This document shows positions 59,862 through 64,000 of a DNA stretch of 64,000 nt, piece by piece (within the stretch, counting starts at the first letter, position 1; every line of letters starts with the position of its first letter). The DNA lies in NCBI GenBank assembly GCA_052161605.1, contig CP197409.1. One strand, given 5' to 3'. This DNA is from JBKCUI01 sp052161605. GTDB taxonomy: Bacteria; Planctomycetota; Planctomycetia; Pirellulales; Pirellulaceae. The notes under the pieces were generated by a model that was given only the letters and a program-made list of their open reading frames with translations, was not told the origin of the DNA and ran no database searches. Position numbers and translations under genes: made by a program.

Positions 59862-60719
59862 TCAACGAGGGGAATCGGGAATCACGCCATTATATCTTCC
59901 AAGGTCTTGGACGGGAGGAAGGTGATCTTTTAGTTCAAAACTTGGACGCTCTTTGGAATTCACATACGCTGCGATGTCAACCGCTTCTTGTTCAGTCAGT
60001 GTTTCATCGTCCAGCGGCATTGCCACTTTTAACCAGGCTGCTAGGTGGTCTGTGTTGGATAGTCCAGCACCGTGGTTATAGGATCCGGGGCCCCAAACGG
60101 GAGGGTTGTCAGAGTCGCCGAGCCCATCGGAACCGTGGCAGTCCGCGCACTTCTGAGCATAGAGTCCCTCTCCACGCTTGAGATCGGCTGCGGCTGCTTT
60201 GATGTCTAGTGCGGGAATCGCGTTGGGGCCGAGGGGGCGTTTCGCGTTCTGTTGAATCGTTTGGCCACGAGATAACCAGGAAATGTAAGTCGTAACCGCG
60301 ACAGAAACCTCGCTTCCTAGCGGCGGACGCACTCCATTGCAGCTTCGCATAAAGCAGTTCAGTACCCGATCCTCAAGTGTGATCACACGTTGTTCGCGAG
60401 GTGCCCAGGCAGGGTAAGCGGTCGCGGTCCCCATAAAAGTCCCTGCCTTCGGGTGCTTGCCATTCTTCAAATGACAACTCGTACAGTTTAATTTGTTACC
60501 TACATAGTCCTTCGACAGAGGATGCTCGACCGTGTTCTGCACGATTGCTTCCCCTAGACGAATGACCTTTCCCAATTCGCCAAGATCATCGAGTGTACTG
60601 TCATCAGCGTTGGGGGCTTGTGCAAATAAACAACCGTGCGATACAAGACATGCCGCGAATAAAGCCATCACACGCGTCGCTGCGTCCAGACACCTTGGTA
60701 ACCCGTTTCGTCGTTTCAC
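59862..60719 (-). CDS. Diheme c-type cytochrome (TsdA/SoxA-like)
   Basis: 285 residues from GTG 60719, which has GGAAG five bases upstream; TTG 60731 would add four. A signal peptide (V-M-A-L-F-A-A-C-L-V-S...L-F-A-Q-A) is followed by two haem sites, C-T-S-C-H (residues 79-83) and C-A-D-C-H in the second half, each with a local fold typical of cytochrome c. The first domain, N-C-T-S-C-H-L-K-N-G with C-F-M-R-S-C-N-G, recalls the thiosulfate dehydrogenase TsdA and SoxA group. It is divergent from the DUF3365 and sulfide oxidoreductase genes and may pass electrons from sulfur compounds. The exact substrate is inferred only. Confidence 0.83.
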   Translation of the reverse strand: MKRRNGLPRCLDAATRVMALFAACLVSHGCLFAQAPNADDSTLDDLGELGKVIRLGEAIVQNTVEHPLSKDYVGNKLNCTSCHLKNGKHPKAGTFMGTATAYPAWAPREQRVITLEDRVLNCFMRSCNGVRPPLGSEVSVAVTTYISWLSRGQTIQQNAKRPLGPNAIPALDIKAAAADLKRGEGLYAQKCADCHGSDGLGDSDNPPVWGPGSYNHGAGLSNTDHLAAWLKVAMPLDDETLTEQEAVDIAAYVNSKERPSFELKDHLPPVQDLGRYNGVIPDSPR

Positions 60720-61075
60720 GTCGTCTTCCAAGTCTAGTGGGATGTTGCGAGGGCTGGGAGGTTAGTGGTTAATTTACCATGCGTTAGGCAATCCCCCCTC
60801 CTCTTCATAAGTTTAGATCCGCGACCCGGCAAAAGGTTACAAAAAAAGATTCGGCGAAATCCTTAGGAACACATGTTGCCAGGCGCTCTTGAAAAAGTCC
60901 TGCCAAAATAGGTTCGTTTTGCCAAAATATTTTCATGGGCTTCGCAAATCTTGTAACCTTGTGTGTCTTCGCGGCTCAGTTTTCCTAGGGAACTTCTCAC
61001 TGACACAGGTCCGAGCAAGCTCTCCGAAAACGTTCTCTCGGCATTCCCCGCCTCCCATAAAGCAACAGGATGTAA
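60720..61075. other. Divergent intergenic region of the sulfur-type genes
   Basis: 356 bases between the diheme cytochrome (minus) and the DUF3365 gene (plus). It should contain both promoters. I see no clear boxes, repeats or coding sequence. Confidence 0.45.
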
Positions 61076-61672
61076 ATGAAATTGCAACAACCGATCCAGT
61101 TTTTTGGTCTGATCGCGATAGGCACTTCGGTTTTATTGGGATGCAGTACGCAACCACAATCGGCAGCAACGGTACTTGAACCGACCACGATTGCTGAGGG
61201 AATTGAACCCACTGAAGAATCAAAGAAGGTTTTACTGGCTGCCAAAGAGGATTTGTTCAAGCAACTATCGGGTCGGTTGATGGCTGCCATGAATACTGGT
61301 GGCCCTGCTGAAGCCGTCGAAGTGTGCTATGCGCAAGCTCCCAAGATTGCCAAAGAAGTTGGAGAGACGCACAATATTCGTATCGGGCGAACTGGGGTGC
61401 GATTGCGAAATACCAGCAACGAAGCCCCCGGTTGGGCCAAAGAGCTGGTTGAGTCGCAGATCGATACTCCCACGTTTGCCGTGTTGAGTAACGATAAAGC
61501 TGTTGCGTTGCTTCCCATCAAGCTGCAACCGCAATGCCTGATGTGCCATGGGCCGGTTGAGCAGATCTCAGAGGAAGTAAAGCGAGTCCTGGCCAACAGG
61601 TATCCGAACGATCAAGCGACCGGATTCCGTGACGGCGATTTGCGAGGTTGGTTTTGGGTTGAAGAAATCTAA
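61076..61672 (+). CDS. DUF3365 (Tll0287-like) haem lipoprotein
   Basis: 198 residues. A lipoprotein signal ends L-L-G-C. The DUF3365 domain, a PAS-like periplasmic haem fold, includes A-V-E-V-C-Y-A-Q-A-P, I-R-I-G-R-T-G-V-R-L-R-N-T-S-N, L-L-P-I-K-L-Q-P-Q-C-L-M-C-H-G with one C-x-x-C-H haem site, and Y-P-N-D-Q-A-T-G-F-R-D-G-D-L-R-G-W-F-W-V near the end. It could sense redox state or carry electrons. AGGA lies five bases before the ATG. The sulfide oxidoreductase starts 30 bases downstream. Confidence 0.9.
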   Translation: MKLQQPIQFFGLIAIGTSVLLGCSTQPQSAATVLEPTTIAEGIEPTEESKKVLLAAKEDLFKQLSGRLMAAMNTGGPAEAVEVCYAQAPKIAKEVGETHNIRIGRTGVRLRNTSNEAPGWAKELVESQIDTPTFAVLSNDKAVALLPIKLQPQCLMCHGPVEQISEEVKRVLANRYPNDQATGFRDGDLRGWFWVEEI

Positions 61673-61702
61673 CGTTGACGAAATCTAACAAGGAATACAC
61701 CG

Positions 61703-62893
61703 ATGACCAAAGACCACTATTCGATCCTGATTGTTGGCGGTGGCACCGCTGGCATCACGGTCGCTGCTCAACTAAGACGAAAAAACAAGGGGAGTGACAT
61801 CGCGATCGTCGAGCCCTCGACGAAGCATTACTATCAACCTCTTTGGACTCTCGTGGGTGGAGGCGTATTTCCCAAGGAGAAAAGTGAGAGGGATGAGAAA
61901 ACCCTTATTCCGCCTGGGGTAGCTTGGATTCAGGATAGCATCCAGAGTTTCGATCCAGACAACAATTCCATCGTTACTACGGCAGGCAAGACCGTTCGAT
62001 ATGATTACTTGGTGGTCGCACTAGGGATTCAAGTTGATTGGAACAAGATCCCAGGACTAACCGAGGGCATTGGACGGCAGCAGATTTGTAGCAACTATTC
62101 CTACAAGCATGTTGACTATACCTGGGAATGCATCAGGCAATTCCGTGGCGGTACAGCGTTGTTTACGATGCCAAACACAGCGGTCAAATGTGGCGGCGCT
62201 CCGCAGAAGATCATGTATCTAGCTGATGATACGTTTCGAAAATCAGGAGTCAGGGATAAGTCTCAGGTCATCTTTGCATCCGGTCAGGCTTCGTTGTTTG
62301 CCGTCGAAAAATATCGCCGGACACTGGAAAAGGTAGCAGCTCGCAAGGAAATTGATTTACGATTCCAACGCAACTTGGTCGCTCTAAGCCCAGACACCAA
62401 AGAAGCGGTGTTCGAGAATCTTGCAACCAAGGAACAGGAGTCGATTCGCTTTGACATGATCCACGTGACACCTCCGATGGGGCCTCCGGACATAGTCAAG
62501 AACAGCGTGCTCGCCAACGCGGCTGGTTGGGTCGATGTTGACAAGCACACCCTGCAGCATCCCAAGTACCAAAACGTTTTTCCCATCGGTGATTGCAGCG
62601 GGCTGCCAACATCCAAAACCGGAGCAGCGATACGTAAGCAGGCCCCCGTGTTGGTCGCGAATCTTATATCCGCAATGAGGGGGCAGCCGCTATCGGCTCG
62701 GTACAATGGGTATACTTCTTGTCCGCTGGTAACTGGTTATGGCAAGCTGGTTCTAGCCGAGTTCGACTACGACGGCAAACCAGCAGAGACTTTTCCGATC
62801 GATCAGTCCAAGGAAAGGTATTCGATGTATTTGCTGAAAGCTTACGGGCTGCCAGCTCTCTATTGGAATGGCATGTTAAAAGGGTTGGGTTAG
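61703..62893 (+). CDS. sqr: Sulfide:quinone oxidoreductase, type II-like
   Basis: 396 residues, an FAD-dependent enzyme that oxidises sulfide and reduces quinone at the membrane. The FAD site is I-L-I-V-G-G-G-T-A-G-I-T. Two Cys match the redox pair of the type II (mitochondrial SQOR-like) group: Cys163 in V-K-C-G-G-A-P-Q-K-I-M-Y-L and Cys340 in Y-T-S-C-P-L-V-T-G-Y-G-K. A-E-F-D-Y and G-D-C-S-G-L-P-T-S-K-T-G-A-A-I are also conserved. It forms an operon with the DUF3365 lipoprotein. Its job is likely sulfide detoxification or energy gain. Confidence 0.9.
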   Translation: MTKDHYSILIVGGGTAGITVAAQLRRKNKGSDIAIVEPSTKHYYQPLWTLVGGGVFPKEKSERDEKTLIPPGVAWIQDSIQSFDPDNNSIVTTAGKTVRYDYLVVALGIQVDWNKIPGLTEGIGRQQICSNYSYKHVDYTWECIRQFRGGTALFTMPNTAVKCGGAPQKIMYLADDTFRKSGVRDKSQVIFASGQASLFAVEKYRRTLEKVAARKEIDLRFQRNLVALSPDTKEAVFENLATKEQESIRFDMIHVTPPMGPPDIVKNSVLANAAGWVDVDKHTLQHPKYQNVFPIGDCSGLPTSKTGAAIRKQAPVLVANLISAMRGQPLSARYNGYTSCPLVTGYGKLVLAEFDYDGKPAETFPIDQSKERYSMYLLKAYGLPALYWNGMLKGLG

Positions 62894-63032
62894 TTTTCAG
62901 ATACAGAATCTAGGGAGCGATACCCAAAAAACGTTCGCTAGGTCGATCGGCAGGATAAAAAAAACTTTTGCAAGGATTCTCGGTCGGTCCTCAAAGTCAG
63001 CCGCTCAGGTTCTATCGAACGAAGCCGATTGG

Positions 63033-63059
63033 CTATTTTCGCGAATTTATCGAAAATAG
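63033..63059. repeat. Perfect 9-bp inverted repeat
   Basis: CTATTTTCG (63033-63041) and CGAAAATAG (63051-63059) flank a 9-base AT-rich centre. It could be an operator or, as RNA, a hairpin at the end of the sqr transcript. No T-run follows. Confidence 0.65.
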
Positions 63060-63175
63060 TCCCCTCTTTAGGCTCCAATAGCCCAGACTCTCATTTGGGC
63101 AGGGAGCTCGGTGCGAGCTACTTTCAAAGCATGTTTCCGTCTGTCGTTGAAGAATTTTACGATTGCGAGGGGGAT

Positions 63176-63204
63176 TTGTTTACCGTGTGCAAAAGATGTA
63201 CAAT
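63176..63204 (+). promoter_or_regulatory. Possible promoter of hpf-ptsN
   Basis: TTGTTT (63176-63181) and TACAAT (63199-63204) are 17 bases apart, 108 bases before the hpf start. The -10 box is good and the -35 box poor. Confidence 0.4.
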
Positions 63205-63312
63205 TCCCTTATCGCCTCCCGGCCTTTGTCGAATTCGACGCAAGCGAGATGATCGCCGCGTCCCATTTTTTCGAACGAGGAATCGGACAACTAGAAAGAT
63301 TGGAGTTTTCCT

Positions 63313-63645
63313 GTGCAAGTGAATGTATCTGCCCGTCATGGCCATTTAAAGCAAGAAGATCAAGCCATAATCGTAGAGAAGGTAGAACGTGTCCGCAGGC
63401 TTTTTGATCGGATCAATTCGATCGATGTCACGGTCGACCTGGGACACACGGAGCGTCCGAGTGTCGAAATCAATGTCTCGGCGGAACATGCGCATGACTT
63501 CGTCGCTTCGACAGATTCCCAGACAATACTAGCGGCTTTGGACTTGACGATTGCCAAGGTAGAACAGCAAATTCGCAAACACAAAGAGAAGGTAACGGAC
63601 CACAAGGCAGCAAGTGTGAAGTACACTGGCGGCGAGTCCGTCTAA
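63313..63645 (+). CDS. hpf: Ribosome hibernation-promoting factor, short type
   Basis: 110 residues from GTG 63313, with GGAG nine bases upstream. HPF/YfiA proteins bind the 30S decoding site and silence ribosomes in stationary phase. The beta-alpha-beta-beta-beta-alpha fold is visible: V-N-V-S-A-R-H-G-H-L, K-V-E-R-V-R-R-L-F-D-R-I, I-D-V-T-V-D-L and V-E-I-N-V-S-A-E, then a C-terminal helix with D-L-T-I-A-K-V-E-Q-Q-I-R-K-H-K-E. It lacks the long C-terminal dimerisation tail. ptsN follows, the common rpoN-hpf-ptsN order, though rpoN is not upstream here. Confidence 0.92.
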   Translation: MQVNVSARHGHLKQEDQAIIVEKVERVRRLFDRINSIDVTVDLGHTERPSVEINVSAEHAHDFVASTDSQTILAALDLTIAKVEQQIRKHKEKVTDHKAASVKYTGGESV

Positions 63646-63661
63646 CAACAACGTATTTATC

Positions 63662-63687
63662 CCTCGCCAGACTAACAGATGGCGAGG
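63662..63687 (+). terminator. Hairpin between hpf and ptsN
   Basis: CCTCGCCA (63662-63669) and TGGCGAGG (63680-63687) form a perfect 8-bp stem with a 10-base loop. No T-run follows, so it is more likely an attenuating or stabilising hairpin than a full stop. Confidence 0.4.
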
Positions 63688-63748
63688 ATTGAGTTCATAA
63701 GATTGCCTAAATCGGGCCACATGATTCCTTGGAAGGATTTTTTAGTCC

Positions 63749-64000
63749 ATGAAGTTTTCTGCATTTATTTCTCCTAAGGCGATTCGGTCTAGCTTGACAG
63801 CCAACTCGAAAGAGGGAGTCATCGCCGAGTTGGTTGATGCCTTGGTTGACGCTGGAGAAATCAAAGATTCCGACAAAGCTGACATCATCAAAGCGATTAT
63901 GAAGCGAGAAGAGCTCGGCAGCACCGGGATCGGACGCGGAGTCGCTGTTCCCCACACCAAGCATGCGAGCGTAGAAAAGCTGGTTGGGACGGTGGGAGTA
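63749..64000 (+). CDS. ptsN: PTS IIA-Ntr-type protein PtsN, N-terminal part (cut by window end)
   Basis: 84 codons are visible from ATG 63749 to the window edge; GGAAGG lies 12 bases upstream. The sequence is a fructose/nitrogen-type EIIA domain: I-A-E-L-V-D-A-L-V-D-A-G, I-K-A-I-M-K-R-E-E-L-G-S-T-G-I-G-R-G-V-A-V-P-H-T-K, where the His of V-P-H is the phosphorylated residue. PtsN regulates potassium, nitrogen and stress responses through phosphotransfer. The position after hpf supports this naming. Confidence 0.88.
   Translation, partial: MKFSAFISPKAIRSSLTANSKEGVIAELVDALVDAGEIKDSDKADIIKAIMKREELGSTGIGRGVAVPHTKHASVEKLVGTVGV

Larger units (their letters stand above)
62894..63312. other. Intergenic region upstream of hpf
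   Basis: 419 bases with no gene. It holds the perfect inverted repeat at 63033-63059 and a possible promoter at 63176-63204, both listed. A second short pair, GGCTATT (63031-63037) and AATAGCC (63077-63083), competes with the inverted repeat. Confidence 0.5.

Overview
The window looks like chromosomal DNA of a planctomycete, most likely of the Pirellulales group. The evidence is gene content: a cytochrome/DUF1549/DUF1553 protein paired with a Tat-exported DUF1501 protein, a formylglycine sulfatase, a DUF1080 hydrolase, a giant VCBS/cadherin-like surface protein, EF-hand secreted proteins, a BRCT-MerR-TPR fusion, and VWA proteins next to a prenyltransferase-like toroid. GC content is intermediate and genes occur on both strands in short operons. 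No phage, plasmid or CRISPR locus is visible.

Layout. 1-7911 is the 3' part of a giant adhesin gene built from near-identical 393-bp repeats and broken by one in-frame TAA at 1873. 7946-16581 holds housekeeping and metabolic genes: BRCT-MerR-TPR protein, surE, a KDPG-type aldolase, a Tat-exported phospholipase C, a DctA-type symporter, yqgE and pdxH. A tRNA-Arg(ACG) with a good promoter follows, and beside it lies a small integrase-like fragment. 17322-20001 is a translationally coupled putrescine operon (aguB-aguA plus a membrane protein). 20197-21944 is an uncharacterised DUF3592/arrestin-like pair. 22047-26671 is an HME-type RND efflux pair, followed by a beta-barrel protein with its own terminator and a sulfatase. 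dnaA lies at 29918-31486, with only one DnaA box and one inverted repeat upstream.

31491-39137 holds a glycosyltransferase, a Gfo/Idh/MocA oxidoreductase, and an EF-hand protein followed by the planctomycete cytochrome/DUF1553 + DUF1501 pair. An intact ISKra4-type element (39590-41344) with 20/23 matching terminal repeats and a 9-bp target duplication splits a PAS-PAS chemoreceptor gene, whose reading frame is restored exactly when the element is removed. A stress-type cluster follows (BON lipoprotein, glycine-zipper stress protein, YciF ferritin-like). Then come a zinc-ribbon/WD40 membrane protein, ApbE, a HEAT protein, a 93-bp palindromic element, aroC, an orphan eboE overlapping nadE tail to tail, a free-standing CaMKII hub-domain protein and a DUF1080 protein.

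55213-59059 is the best candidate for an undescribed system: a small BON protein, two single-pass membrane VWA proteins with MIDAS motifs, and an exported toroid-repeat protein coupled by TAATG. The right end holds an exported methyltransferase, a sulfur redox module (diheme cytochrome, DUF3365 haem lipoprotein, type II sulfide:quinone oxidoreductase), then hpf and the start of ptsN, which runs off the window.

Start codons were chosen from visible Shine-Dalgarno spacing and signal peptides. Several genes (surE, the sulfatase, the methyltransferase, the BON lipoprotein, hpf) appear to use TTG or GTG.
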